Positions 22,791 to 35,952 of a DNA stretch of 64,000 nt are shown one piece after another. Each line of letters starts with the position of its first letter. The stretch's first letter is position 1. Below the pieces are notes generated by a model. It had not been told where the DNA came from, searched no databases, and worked only from the letters and a program-made list of their open reading frames with translations. The DNA is taken from contig VJWN01000007.1 in assembly GCA_007644065.1 (NCBI GenBank), forward strand, positions 2,510,167 through 2,574,166, written 5' to 3'. The DNA is from Margaritispora aquatica (lineage: Eukaryota; Ascomycota; Leotiomycetes; Helotiales; Discinellaceae). The position numbers and the translations under genes were made by a program.

Positions 22791-23999
22791 ATGAGCGGAA
22801 ATTCAGCACCAGTCGCACAAGCGAAACCAACTATTGTGCTCATCCATGGGCTTTGGTGAGCAACTGTTTTCTTCCTTACACAGCTTGAACTGGAGACGAA
22901 CCCCATCGAAATTCACGTTTTCAAGACACTACTCCTGAGACACTGATCAGCGCTACTGCTTCCCCTTTCCGAGAAATTCGCTAAGAAAATATAGGATGAC
23001 TCCTCTCAGCTGGGAACACTGGATCACCTTCTTCGCTAGCAAAGGTTACACAGCCATCGCGCCTGGCTGGCCTGGAATCGACGAGCGTACCGTTGCTTCC
23101 GTCAAAGATGACCCTTCTGCTCTTGTAAGTCTCTAGCTTCTTCATTCACCTGGTTGCATCACGGTTTGGCAACTCTGGAGACGCATTGCACTAAAGTTCC
23201 CTCCGGCTCTAACCTACACTCCTCGCTTTTATTCAAAATCAACAACTAACACATTCTTCTCACTACACATAGGCCGGCCTCAACATCCACACAATAGTCG
23301 ACCACTACGCCGCCATCATCGCCGCCCTACCCACACCACCCATAATAATCGGCCACTCCTTCGGTGGGCTCTTCACGCAAGTCCTCCTCTCCCGCGGCTA
23401 CGGCGTCGCAGGCGTGGGTATTTCCCCAGGCCAACCCTCCGGCGTCGTCGCTTTACCACCTTCAACGATCAAGTCCTCGCTCGGCATCCTCGGCAACCCA
23501 CTGACCTACAACAAAGCGGTCCCGATCTCTGAGAAGACCTTCCATTATAACTTCGGCAACCACCTGAGCGCTGAGGCCTCGAAGAAGGCGTGGGAGCGCT
23601 ATGCTGTTCCAGCAGCGGCCCATGTCCTGTGGCAAGCGGCGCTGAGTCTGTTTGGTGGTGGTGAGGGCTCTGTGGAATGGGGGAAGAAGAATCGGGCCCC
23701 GCTCTTGTTGCTCGGTGGGACGAAGGATCATGTTGTTCCTGCTGCGGTGGTGGGGGAGCAGAGCAAGAAGTATACTGGTCCGGTGAGTTTTAAGTTCCTT
23801 TTTTGTTTCTTCAGTTGTGGGTGTAGGTCTCGGTGTGGAAGGTGTGCTTGCTACCTAGCTGATGCTAATGTGTATGGTGCAGGCTATCGTCGAAGTTAAG
23901 ATCTTCGAGGGTAGAACACATGGCATTGTCACCCAGGATGGCTGGGAAGAAGTCGCTCAGTATGCACTCAGCTGGGTCGAGGGCAAGACAAAGGTCTAG
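22791..23999 (+). CDS. alpha/beta hydrolase (AB hydrolase-6 type)
   Basis: Exons 22791..22855, 22995..23124, 23273..23782, 23883..23999; 273 aa with exact phases. The start is the ATG at 22791 right after TTGGTTCAAA. Motifs: KPTIVLIHGLW (oxyanion HG), GHSFGG with nucleophile Ser94, GGTKDHVVP (Asp217) and GRTHGIV (His248), giving a complete Ser-Asp-His triad. No signal peptide, so cytosolic. Family knowledge: this group includes small esterases, lactonases and haloalkane-dehalogenase relatives; the substrate cannot be read from the sequence. It is followed by a tRNA and a GST, which may be chance. Confidence 0.88.
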
Positions 24000-24615
24000 A
24001 TGGAAATCCTGCAGCGGCCTTGAGATAGTCTTCTTTGGATAGTTTAGTCGTATTGTATTTGTTTTCCAAGTTCGCATCTTCAGTTTAGCACCGTGCCTCA
24101 ACGTTAGTCTTAGACAGCATTTCGCTCGTTCAGGAAGGAAAGTTTATTACATCACTTCAAGTCATAGAAAGATATTTACTGCACGTATTTCGAAACTTTC
24201 AATACAATCGCCACATATTTGCTTTTAGGTGACTAATTATATATATTCACTCCCAGAGAATGAAGCTTGTGTTTGGATTATCCTCAAAGATGGTAGTAGC
24301 GTATACATCATTTTTCGTAATTATCGAAAATTAGAATCCTTCGTTTTCCCCAAGCTTCAGGAATCACTTCTAAATCTTGAATCTTACATCTAAATGCCAT
24401 TCTAGCACCCATTATCTCTATATGCACATACATATTCAGAACGCTAATTATATAAATTGCCCTGCCACAACTTATATCTCGAGCCCCTCCCCCCAAACGC
24501 ATCTACATGCATCACAGACAGACCCACTCCACAATCCACAATCTACAATCTACAATCCACAAGCCACCCCGCACAACACCTCACCTATCGCCAAAATATC
24601 ATACATTGCAACCAC
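24000..24615. other. intergenic, upstream of tRNA-Ser(CGA)
   Basis: 3' region of the hydrolase, then a short tandem of CTACAATC/CCACAATC units near 24530-24560 and an AAAATATCATA stretch at about 24594 that could act as an upstream TATA-like element for Pol III (inference). Confidence 0.5.
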
Positions 24616-24653
24616 GGCATTGTGGCAGAGAGGTCTAATGCGATTGACTCGAA

Positions 24654-24684
24654 CTCTGTAACTCACCGTTATGGATATATAGAT
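24654..24684 (+). other. canonical tRNA intron (position 37/38)
   Basis: 31 nt inserted after A37 of the anticodon loop, the standard place for eukaryotic tRNA introns cut by the Sen endonuclease. Confidence 0.85.
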
Positions 24685-24710
24685 ATCAATTCTCTTCGGA
24701 GGCGCAGGTT

Positions 24711-24767
24711 GTAAGTTATTCCTGTCTCTTTAAGCCAGTAAGGGAATGTGGTATTAATTCAGAATAG
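24711..24767 (+). other. 57-nt insert in the T loop of tRNA-Ser, spliceosomal-intron-like
   Basis: Begins GTAAGT, has an ATTAAT-like branch candidate at about 24753-24758, and ends AATAG. It splits T54-T55 from C56 of an otherwise perfect TTCAAAT loop. No target-site duplication is seen. Confidence 0.8.
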
Positions 24768-24785
24768 CAAATCCTGCCAATGTCG

Positions 24786-25314
24786 AAATGTGTGACTTTA
24801 TTTTTTTTGGAGGTTTTTTGGGGGGCATATGCTTTTACAACGCTCGAATTCGTTTGCTTGGTGCGGTTCTGTTTGTGGTGTTGTTCAGGGGAGGTAAGCG
24901 AGCTCAGGGAGGCTGGGGGCGTTAGATTGAAAGCTTAATTCATAATTTTCTGTCTTTATTTTGTACAAGAAATCTTTTTTCAATAATTGAAATGTAAGGT
25001 TTCCCATGCCAAAACTATATAACTCGAGTCAACATGATTTCATATCTCGCTTGTTTAGTCGTTGCTCTCGTGTTATTGTTACTTGCTTTTCCTCTACCAG
25101 AGCGCTGACATCATGAGTCGGGCTCCTAAATTTGAGGTCATAGCTCCTTGCTCTAAGCGGGTGTGTGGAACCATATTAGGTTATCGCCGAAGGATGCTTA
25201 GAAAGCGAGTGATGTACACAAATATTGCTATATGCTGAGTCGGAATCGAAGCTAACAAAGCAATCCCTCATCATCCCTTGACCCCTCATCCGGCTAAAGG
25301 TAATAAAATCATAT
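24786..25314. other. intergenic, between tRNA and GST
   Basis: T-rich and G-rich stretches after the tRNA terminator; no gene seen. Confidence 0.5.
24801..24808 (+). terminator. Pol III terminator, T8
   Basis: Run of eight T, 16 nt after the discriminator base of tRNA-Ser(CGA). Confidence 0.8.
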
Positions 25315-26407
25315 ATGAGGCCTCTCTTCCGAGTCGCCCTCCTCCTCGCTCTCACACTCATGTTCCACTCACCTCTCCAACGCCTCTACCAAACCTCCAG
25401 ACACCTCCTCAGAGCCACATCCCCAATCCTATCCCACACACCCAAAGCAATCACAACACGCAGCATGGCCTCATCCACCTCCCCGCCCCGCCCAACCGGC
25501 CTGATCGCCACCTCAGGAATCGAGCTCCTCACCTTCGGCACGCCCAACGGGCACAAAGCCTCCATCCTGCTCGAGGAGCTCAAAGCCGCCTACGGCAAGC
25601 AATACGTCTTCCAGAGTATCAACATAATGGAGAACATCCAGAAGGAAGATTGGTTCGTCAAGCACTCGCCCAATGGCCGGATCCCGGCTATCGTGGATCA
25701 TGATCGCAATGGCTTTAGCGTGTTTGAGGGCGCGGCGATTCTGGCGTATTTGACGAGGCATTATGATGTTGAGCATAAGTTCTCGTTTGAGGACCCGGAT
25801 GATTTGAGTCGGTGCGAGCAGTGGGTTGCATGGCAGCATGGAGGGCTGGTGAGTTTGTTCTTTCGACACTTGTTTATACATTGTTCGGTATTCATCATCA
25901 CATTACTCAATATCAGATGACCTGAGCCCGAATTCTTACTCGAATCTTATACTAACTTAAAAACAGGGCCCAATGCAAGGCCAAGCAAACCACTTCTACC
26001 GACTAGCCAAAGAGCGGATTCCCTACCCGACACAACGCTACGTAGGCGAAACCGAGCGTCTCTACGGAATTCTCGACAAGCAGCTCGCGTCCCGTGACTA
26101 CCTCGTCGGGCCCGGCAAGGGCAAGTACTCCATCGCGGACATTGCCAACTTCTCGTGGGTGAACGTCGCATATTTCGCGGGCGTGGATCTGAGCCGCTTC
26201 CCGAACGTGGAGAAGTGGTGGGAACGCATCAATGCCAGGGAGGCGGTCCAGAAGGGGACGAGCGTGCCGACTGAGAGTCAGCTTGTTAATCAGGCGTATA
26301 GGAGGCGCGTGAAGGAGGAAGACGAGTTTAGGGCGAAGGAGGAGGAGTTGAAGAAGTTGGGGGATGAAGCGAAGGAGAAGTATGGGTATAAGTATTCTTC
26401 TCCTTGA
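25315..26407 (+). CDS. glutathione S-transferase, Ure2-like, with N-terminal leader
   Basis: Exons 25315..25848 and 25967..26407; 324 aa. GST N-domain (about residues 68-150): LLTFGTPNGHKASILLEEL, PNGRIPAIVD (the cis-Pro of the glutathione site), VFEGAAILAYL (the E-S/G motif binding the gamma-glutamyl group). GST C-domain (about 170-290): YLVGPGKGKYSIADIANFSWV, the conserved N-capping/hydrophobic staple region. The N-terminus from 25315 has a hydrophobic then Arg-rich 50-residue leader; a second Met at 25465 (MASSTSPP) starts the usual cytosolic form. Family knowledge: Ure2-like/YghU-type GSTs conjugate or reduce electrophiles and peroxides. The tail is Lys/Glu-rich coiled coil. Tail-to-tail with a drug-efflux pump. 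Confidence 0.9.
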
Positions 26408-26608
26408 GAGGGGGGTGTTTGGTGGAAGTGTAAGAAAGTGTAGAAGGGTGTGTGTAAAGGTGAGACGGAATTGTAGAGCAGCTTTGACTTCTCACTTTAA
26501 AATAACAATGTGGAAACGCAGGAAGATTGCCAGAAGTCTCATATCTACCTAGCCAACTAAATAGTACCTATATACAAGAATCCCCATTTCCCATTCCCCA
26601 ATGCCCAA

Positions 26609-28920
26609 TCACGCAGCAACAGCCACGATCTTCTTCCCCTTGACATTCTTCCACTCGACCAAACACGCACAAATCGTCGCAATGCCGCCCACTGCAATAC
26701 TAATGACATACGCCTGCTGCAGCGCGCCCATATACGCCCTCAGCACAGCCACCAGCTGACTCGGAGACAAGAACTCGCGCAAATAGGTGGCGCCAGCCGA
26801 GATGATGAGGCGTGGATCCACGTCCGGTGCTTGCGCGGCGAGGTTGGTCTTCAGCCCGTTGGAGAAGATGTTCTGTGCGATGGAGATGGCGATCGCGCCA
26901 CCGAGGGAGTTGAAGAATATCGCAATGGCGTTGCCGGTTGGCATGTCTGTTGCGTTGAGGACTACTTGTACGGCTATGAAGGGGACTAGAGGGGGGTGTT
27001 AGTGCTGTGAGGCTAGTGTGGGAGGAGACGTTGCGACGTACTTTGAACTCCTGCTCCAGCGCCGAAGCCGCAGATTAGTTGGTACCCGATCCAGCGTCCT
27101 GCTGTGGAGCCGACGCCGAGGGTGTAGATCAAGCCGGCGCCGACAGTGAAGATTGCTCCTCCGGCGATCATGAAGGGCTTGTACCATCCGAGTGCAGTGA
27201 TGGCGCCTCCGACTATGATAGACGACACTATGATAGAACCCAGGTATGGAATCGTACGAATACCGGAACCTTCTGCTGTTGTGCCTTTCACAGCTTGGAA
27301 GTAGAAGGGTAGGTAAAAAATATGAGCCTGTGTCATGATTAGCTAGAATCAGGAAGTGGGAAGGGAGATGGCTTACATATAAGCCCATGGACAGGAAGCA
27401 CGAATACAAACTAGCCCAGAGCACAGTTTTTTGCCCAAAGATTCTAGGTGGAATAGTGGCTCTGTCACCACGACGAAATTGCTGAGCAATGAAGACAGCA
27501 ATCAATAGTCCGAACCCAAGGAGACATCCCCAGACCTTGGAATCTTTCCATTCATATGTCGTTCCTCCCCATTGCAATGCTAGGAGCAAACAGACAATCG
27601 CACAGATGAGGAACAAAGCACCTAGGAGATCTATCTCCAGGATCTTCTGCTTCGTTGTGAGGCCGCTCGACTTCCTCTGTGGCGGTTTGAAGAACCATGC
27701 GACTGTGATGATTGAGATTGCTCCGAACGGAAGATTAATCTGGTCTATTAGCCAAGTCTCTCATACTGAACAGATGGACTTACCCAAAAGCACCATCGCC
27801 ATGACACTTTGTCGGTAAGGGCTCCACCTAGAAGAGGTCCCACGACCGAGGAGATACCAAACATGCTAGACAATGCGGCGATGAAAATTGCTCGCTTTTC
27901 CAATGGAACACTGAATCCGATAATAGTCATACCTCCAGAAAATAGTGCACTTGCTCCGGCTCCGGCAATTGCTCGTCCAACAATGAGCATGGTCGAATTC
28001 TTCGCGGCAGCGCAAACAATAGAGCCAAGCTCGAAGAGAACAAGTGCGAAGACATAGGTCCATTTGACATTGAAATAGGTATAAATTCGTCCGAAGGAAG
28101 GTTGCAGTGATGTTGTGGTCAGTAGATATGATGAGCCATACCAGCTACCGGTCAATTAGTTTTTGGACTTCATTAGGTGCCTTGAACTGGTACAGCGTAA
28201 TGTCTCCAATCAAGACATACACCAAATCACGAAATTGTTCTCGAAAGGGGAGCTTTTTAGGGATTGAAAAGAATATAGAACTCACCCGACATCTCCTAGA
28301 GAGTCAAAGACTGAGGTAATTTTGGGAATCGCGGTTGCAATGATGGTGTTGTCTACATGGTGTCAGGAAGAGACCTCTTTAATTGCTTCTACACTAAAAA
28401 TTGGACATAATTTCCCCAACAGAGAATGCCGTATGACAACTAGCTGATATAAAATCTCCGACTTACCTAGTGCAACAGTAAACGTAGCCAAGCAAAGTCC
28501 TAAAACCAGTAATGCCAATTGCATGCCCCCAGGATACACAACTTCGTCCTCGCCCTCTCCATCCGATTCTTTCGGTGATTCTTCTCCAACTACAGTCGTA
28601 GTACCCGCAGATTCGTTCCCTTCTACTGGTTCAAGCTCCTCGTGATGTCCCTTCTCTCCACCATGACTCTGCGTCTTCGTTACCGTGGGGGAAGTATGGT
28701 GCTTAAACGCGGTCGCCGCATGCTCGGCTTTCTCGGACGGCTCGCCGACCCAACCTGCTGCTCCTAATACTGGCGCAACCTCAGGAAATGGAGAGGAAGA
28801 ATGATGAGGCAGTGAAGGTCTCCTTGTGGTCGATTTACGCGTCTCACTTTCGGCTGGGATTGTCTGTGTTTCTTCGTGCTGGACGGGACTTCCCGTGGCT
28901 GGCTCGGATGCGCCGGACAT
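26609..28920 (-). CDS. MFS drug:H+ antiporter, DHA2 (14-TM) family
   Basis: Exons (minus) 28920..28467, 28352..28286, 28144..27784, 27739..27377, 27327..27042, 26985..26609; 635 aa, all phases exact. A 130-residue acidic, disordered N-terminus precedes the first helix (MQLALLVLGLCLATFTVAL). DNTIIATAIPKI is the DHA2 motif of TM1; then WYGSSYLLT, GRAIAGAGASAL (motif C-like), VGPLLGGALTD, and SWRWCFWINLPFGA (the DHA2 signature end of TM5/6). About 14 hydrophobic helices. Family knowledge: plasma-membrane efflux of drugs or fungal toxins, often co-located with secondary-metabolism genes; here only a GST is adjacent. The C-terminus ends KNVKGKKIVAVAA. Confidence 0.92.
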
Positions 28921-30247
28921 GATTGGACCTTTTCAGTGGAACTTGGCGCCGATCGAAGCTTCTTCTGCTTTTGTGGGGTTCCAAAACGTGGGAAACGATG
29001 TCTCGTCGGCCCAAGGAATCTATCGCGTGAGACGAAGTTGCAAATTGAAGATATACTATGTACAAGAAGCTGGCGAGGGAAAATGAGACGAAAGAGACCA
29101 GATGAAATGGCGAGCGACGATTCAGAAACTTATTCTACCCTGTCACGGATCGATTGAATCCGGGCAGGACTTGACGGGGACTCCAATTGATTCGGCCAAT
29201 AGTGATGTCGTTCGAATCCGAATACGCTGCATACCCGGACGCCATTCAAAACAATCGAACTGCTGCAAGCGATGAGCGAGGTTGCAGGCTTGTAATTGGT
29301 CAGCAAAGGAGAAACTCATGGGATGTTATGTCTCTTTTGGACTGGGTCTGTGGTCTTGAAAGTATTGAGATGGGCAAGACAAGCCTTAGAATGCTATTTA
29401 CGTATGCCCCAACTTTGGGTGATCATAATGATGGGGAAAGCGGTCCGAAAGCTGTGAAGGAACAAAGGGAGGGGCAATATTGACTCTCCATGTGATTGCT
29501 GACTTCGCCAAAGAGAAATTGATCTGGATGTCTTTCTTTATCTTGGTTGGATCCTCATCGTTCTGGAATAAATTCCAACATTGTAGTCCTCGGTCGAGAA
29601 CACTTGAGTAATATTGAGGCATCAAAATAGGTATGTCCGAATCCATGGATTTGGAGTTCCTGAACCCCTTTGCCCCACGATGTTCAACTGCAGACCTTGC
29701 CACTTTCGTTGTAGTAAGATTCGCAATACCATGCCACAACTAGATGCTCACCTGACACAAAAATCATGCTGGACATGGTATCATTGAGGCTCCTAGTCGG
29801 ATCGCAGAATCATTATCATACGCACATGACATCAAGGAAGATCAATACGGCACGAGAAATGACAAGATATGTGTTCCACGATCCTCGTTCCTTTGTGTGG
29901 CACGAACCGCAATGCAATAAACAGATGTACACTAGTACAATAATTAGGTGGTGATTCGGAATTTCCTTCCAAACGGATCCTCATCGCATATAGCAACCGC
30001 AACTTTTGTCCGCAAAAATTTTCGGTTTGATCTCAGATTGCGCAAGCTGCCAGTAGGACTTTCTTCCCGAAGATTGAGTTTAGTTTCGTCAACGTTATGA
30101 TATTGTTTCGTGAGGCAAAGTACATAGTACACACAGATTTCGCGGTCGAACTAATTCGAAATCGCATCAAGCCCGAGTGGTATAGCCGTCCTGCCACGCT
30201 GATGTTTTCGCAGAACATCTTCAGAGCCCTTCCCAAGTCGATCTTCT
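28921..30247. other. 1.3 kb intergenic region
   Basis: Promoter side of the transporter and 3' side of EMP24. Frames up to about 113 codons (29398-29739, minus) have no recognisable domain; not called. Confidence 0.5.
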
Positions 30248-31023
30248 TTATACAACCCGTTTGACCTATGGAAGTCATAAGCTACCGGCTCAGAACACCA
30301 AAGCGCTCGGATTTGTTCCCGCCTACCTCGAAGAATCGCTTCAACCACCAAACTTGGAAGATGCCCTCACCAACCAAGACTCCCATCTGGAACATGCTCC
30401 ACCACTTAACTCTTGCGTTGGTGCTCTCTGCTGTGTTGCGATGTGTTCGTTCACGGAGAATGATGTATGATTGTTCGTCCTTGACTTGAGCAAGTAATTC
30501 AGACAGTTGGCGAACTAGAGAATATTGTTAGCCGGCACAAGATGTCAGCCGAACGTTCACAACTACCTTCTGCTTCTAAAGGATCTGAAGGCGCTTCAGC
30601 TTCCGGAACGTAGACTATGCCATGCACGTTGAATGAGACATCCTTGCTTGATGCGGACCAATGCTCGTTGCTGAAGCAGTACAGATACTTGCCGTCATGT
30701 TTTGCATCGAAGGAGAAGTCGCCGTTGGATACAGATCTCTCGTGTGTCTCGTAGCCTCCTGCAGGATTCTGAATCTATACAGGAGTCAGAACCTAGGGAA
30801 GATCCTATCCCTTCAATAAACGTACCCAGAAATCAATGTGTAAATTTCCAGCGCCTCCAAATTCCCTATCGCCAACTTGGAAAGTGACCGTCATCTTGTC
30901 GTCCTTGTGCAGCATTTCGTGGAAACATTCTCGCCCATATGCTGCCAGATTGATGTTGTGTGCAATCGCAGAGCCCAGAAGGCTGCTTGCCGCGAGCAAG
31001 ATTGACGAAGTAGAGAATCGCAT
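30248..31023 (-). CDS. EMP24: p24 family cargo receptor Emp24 (p24-beta/TMED2)
   Basis: Exons (minus) 31023..30826, 30774..30567, 30514..30327, 30265..30248; 203 aa, the usual length. A signal peptide (residues 1-21, SLLGSAIA) is followed by a GOLD domain (about 22-115) with the two expected cysteines (RECFHE, YLYCFSN), a coiled coil (EVRQLSELLAQVKDEQSYI) and one C-terminal membrane helix (about 172-193). The 18-nt last exon gives the cytosolic tail FFEVKRVV, which matches the COPI/COPII sorting tail of p24-beta. Without splicing, frame runs 15 codons further to a stop at 30282-30284 and loses that tail. Family knowledge: forms p24 complexes cycling between ER and Golgi and loads GPI-anchored cargo into COPII vesicles. 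Confidence 0.93.
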
Positions 31024-32518
<1,495 letters not shown>

Positions 32519-34775
32519 ATTTGTCATCTACTATTAAATCCGATTGTGTTTTCCAAACTTCACCCCAAGAACAATCGAACGTCCATACTACGATCTCTCA
32601 TATCAATCATTTGGTGCACCTTTCCCAGAACCATTCTTGACTCTTCCAGCGGTTCACTTCCATAAGAGGCGCACGGGTGGTATTGTACGATGAAGAATTG
32701 GGCTACATGGCTTCCCTGGGTCTTCGTCATCGCATCTGGCTCAGGGGGACTCTAGAGCCTTTTCCTCCTATTTTTTCGCGCGCGGTGTGCTTTTTTCAGG
32801 GCCTGTTTTCCGGGACTTTCTACATCTGGCCTTGCAAATCTTTGTGTTTCAGCATGGTATGAAAAGCAGACGGTAGATGGAGGGTCATAGGTAGCCTAGT
32901 CTGAAATTGATCTCACATTAGAAAAGCTAGCTTCCTTTAATGAATCGATGTCTCGAAGTTTGTGTGGCTGTTCTTTTTTGTGAAACAGTGGTGTAAGGCA
33001 TGTCATGCTTGGCAAAGTGGCCGCGCTGCGATGGTGATCCAAACAAACGGGTGGGGGTGTCAAAGTCCTTTGGCAGGTTGGTGAAACAAGTTTGTTCGCT
33101 GAGCTGACCGACAAGAGATATTCTTTGTGAATCCACCGATGCGAAATCCACGATTGTCTCACTCAGCCATGGCGAAATCTGTTCTTTCACAAAGGCAGCC
33201 ACTATTGCTCCCTTCCACCCACAGGCTGGCAGTGTTTTGTCTATGACTGATTCACAGGCAGCTTTGGTTTCCAGTAGGTAGGTACCTAGTTACCTAGCTG
33301 GGCTATGAAGGTCTTATGACATTGAGGGTACATTGAGGGTATGTGTTGGTTTGTTTTTTGCCAGTGAATTTCAAGCTGAAGCTCAATACAAGTGTTTTAC
33401 TAGGCTGGCATGGCGTCTCTTGCTGTGATGTCACAGGCAAATACTGGAATGCGGAAGTTTGGTTCTGTCCCTTAACCTGTGCTGGGAATTCGATTGTGTA
33501 TTATGTATACCTCCAAACCTGTGGTCTGGGATTACAGTAAATAGCGAGTCTGACGATCGATATCTCTATCCTCAACTTGGCCCTCCATCTTTTCCATGGT
33601 CGTTGACTTAGTCTCTTGTTTTTTTCTTCCTTTCTGACAGCTGCTGAACAATTACAAGTCGTGATAGGTACTTCACCGAGTCTCTCCCAGTGTTGGGCTT
33701 TCTTTGGCTATAGCTTAGCTTAGCCCATCTTGTCCGTGAATTTTCGGACAATTCCTTGAAGCTAGAATCCTGCTCTTTTGATCTTCAAGAATTGGTTACA
33801 CCTCCATAGACTCATTCTTCTAGTCATGGACAGTCGCCAACATGGACCTTCAAGGCCTTTGCCGCTGTTCTATATAATGCGACCTAAACGTCTATTTGGG
33901 AGATATACAATATAGTCGAATAAATAACTCGAGGTACATAGCCCCTTCCTAAGCTTGTGTTTCGCTTGGCAAGTCACATGAAGACGGGAAACTGAGGTAC
34001 GGTTTCTGCCGGCTATTTGCCACTTGAGCATGACTCGAGATTCCTGTTTATTATCTTCCATGTACGACTGAAATATCTGAGGGTATAGGAGTCAAGGCTC
34101 AGCGCAAGATTGGAGTAAATGAAAATAGCACCTATAATTGTGAGTATTACGAACAAGAACAGTCAATCCGTTAAATCTCCCGAGGCATGGATGACGATCA
34201 AAATGGTGGAAATAAATATACAAATATTATGATGCTGTAAGATACTGAGAGGAAAACTAGCTTACTGAGACATTTCTAAGAAGTACCTTATGTGATGCTT
34301 AAACCCACCAGCGGTGAAAGAGTTGTCGGACAGAGCGCTTCTCAAAGACTACCTCATTGACACACTGTGATGGTGTAATAGAAATGCATGATACTATAGT
34401 TTTTAGATGTTTAAACTCTCATCACAATCCCATATAAATTGCTTGATATTAGTAGATCCATGCAAGTCTTTCTGCCTTGCTGTTTATTGAAACAGAGATG
34501 TACTCTAATAAAGACAACGACCGTCACTCTCACTCAAATAGCATCAACATATAACGGATTGTTTAGGACAAGCCAATCTGCCCTCCAACTACATCAGACG
34601 ATAGTTTTAAGGTATGGCACCTACATACGATTGCCCACACCGGAATGCACCTGAGGCCGATAACAATCGCCTTTGAACCCTACTTCAAGAAGCAAGAATT
34701 ACTTCAACACTTTCAAATCATGATCTCAATAACAATAAGGTCACAAAAGCAAAAAGCAAAAAGATAACATCGGTT
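32519..34775. other. 2.3 kb intergenic region
   Basis: ARF1 3' region, then sequence with no gene I can support. A TAGGTAGGTACCTAGTTACCTAG cluster lies near 33274-33297. Confidence 0.5.
34758..34762 (-). terminator. Pol III terminator, T5
   Basis: Five T on the minus strand, 13 nt past the tRNA-Ser(AGA) 3' end; a second T5 follows at 34751-34755. Confidence 0.75.
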
Positions 34776-34856
34776 CGACACCTATGAGATTTGAACTCAT
34801 GCTCCCGAAGGAACTAGCTTTCTAGGCTAGCGCGATAACCACTCCGCCAAAGTGCC
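34776..34856 (-). tRNA. tRNA-Ser(AGA)
   Basis: Reads on the minus strand from 34856. Acceptor GGCACTT pairs with AGGTGTC, discriminator G. Anticodon stem CTAGC/GCTAG around loop CTAGAAA gives anticodon AGA (serine). Long variable arm with TTCG loop and T arm TGAG-TTCAAAT-CTCA, all intact; no intron. Confidence 0.95.
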
Positions 34857-35952
34857 TTGTTGTTTGGATGAATGTTTCTAGAGATTTTGAGTATATATAG
34901 ACCAGATTTGTCAATACTCCGGAGATAACCCGGCCCGAATATCATCTGCTCATGTGAATTATAGCTACCTAAGGTAGTCTGTGGGAGCAATAATTTTCAC
35001 AGTACTAAGTTTAAGAACTATTATCAGGACATACTGTTCTATGGGTTGGCATTAGGATACATCTTGCGCTTTTGTGGCTTTCACCTAGGAGGAAGATTGA
35101 GCCATACTTGAAATTGGGCTGCGTTGCACACGGGTGATCAACTAATTCTCCGAATCCTAGGGTAAGCATTGGATGAATCTAAAGCCTCATCACCACAAGA
35201 CGTAGAGTACATTCCTGTATAGCATACATGTCGTTTTTGCTGTGTGATTATATAGACCTAAGGCGTCTTTCTACTACGACACATTATACTTCTGCCCCAC
35301 CAAAGGAAAGCGCGGAAGCAAGTCAATTCTCGGCAGTGCTGCAACCTCCTCTCGACGCAGCCTGTCTGCTGAGTGTGCTCGTATGACGTTGGCTACCTTA
35401 GGTATGGTAAAGGCAGGGGATGCACACCACCACATCGTAGAATCCCAAGTTCTCACATACAAGTGGTCGCGTGAGTCTATTCTAGTCTAGTATTGTCATC
35501 AATTGCTCTCATCTCTCCTCATAAAACCATACTTACCATCCAACACGTGGGGCTCTTCATTGGCTGGAATGTGGACTTACTTGAGGAGGGGAGGGAGATC
35601 CCATAGCGGGCTGAGACATACCTACCTACCTTGAGGGATAACTTTGTTTCCGATGACTAGAAGCCAGAGCATGTGCGGATTAGTAGGGAGTGTCGCCTTC
35701 AATAATTTGTTATATGAGTACCTTTGCCCTCCTTACTCATAACATGTCTGTGTTTTCCATTGCTTTGGTATTGAGGTTTTTTCTTATGGTTTCCCAAGCC
35801 CTTCAAAGTGCCAAAGCTTTGAACCTGTGTCGTCACTTGCCAGCATTCCCTGCCATTTCTGCGTATTTGCTGGCCCTTTGCTGCAAGGTACCATCTAAGA
35901 ATGTGCTCAACCTAAAAACTTTCTCTCTCTCTTCTATTCAATTCATTTCAAA
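34857..35952. other. intergenic before PPN1
   Basis: No gene supported. Contains CCTACCTACCTTGAGG near 35621 and a pyrimidine-rich leader (CTCTCTCTCTTC near 35921) just before the PPN1 start. Confidence 0.5.

Larger units (their letters stand above)
24616..24785 (+). tRNA. tRNA-Ser(CGA), interrupted twice
   Basis: Acceptor 5' strand GGCATTG (24616-24622) pairs with CAATGTC (24778-24784), with discriminator G at 24785 as in serine tRNAs. D stem GCA/TGC (24625-24627 with 24639-24641). Anticodon stem ATTGA (24643-24647) pairs with TCAAT (24686-24690); the loop starts CTCGAA, giving anticodon CGA at 24650-24652. Variable arm CTC-TTCG-GAG (24692-24701), the long arm of serine tRNA. T stem GCAGG (24704-24708) pairs with CCTGC (24773-24777); T loop TT + CAAAT. 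Removing 24654-24684 and 24711-24767 leaves 82 nt, normal for tRNA-Ser. The second segment lies in the T loop and breaks the B box. It may be a functional gene with an unusual intron or a disrupted copy. Confidence 0.85.

Noticed and set aside
29398..29739. 113-codon minus-strand frame between the DHA2 transporter and EMP24
   Set aside because: No domain, no signal peptide, no splice partner.
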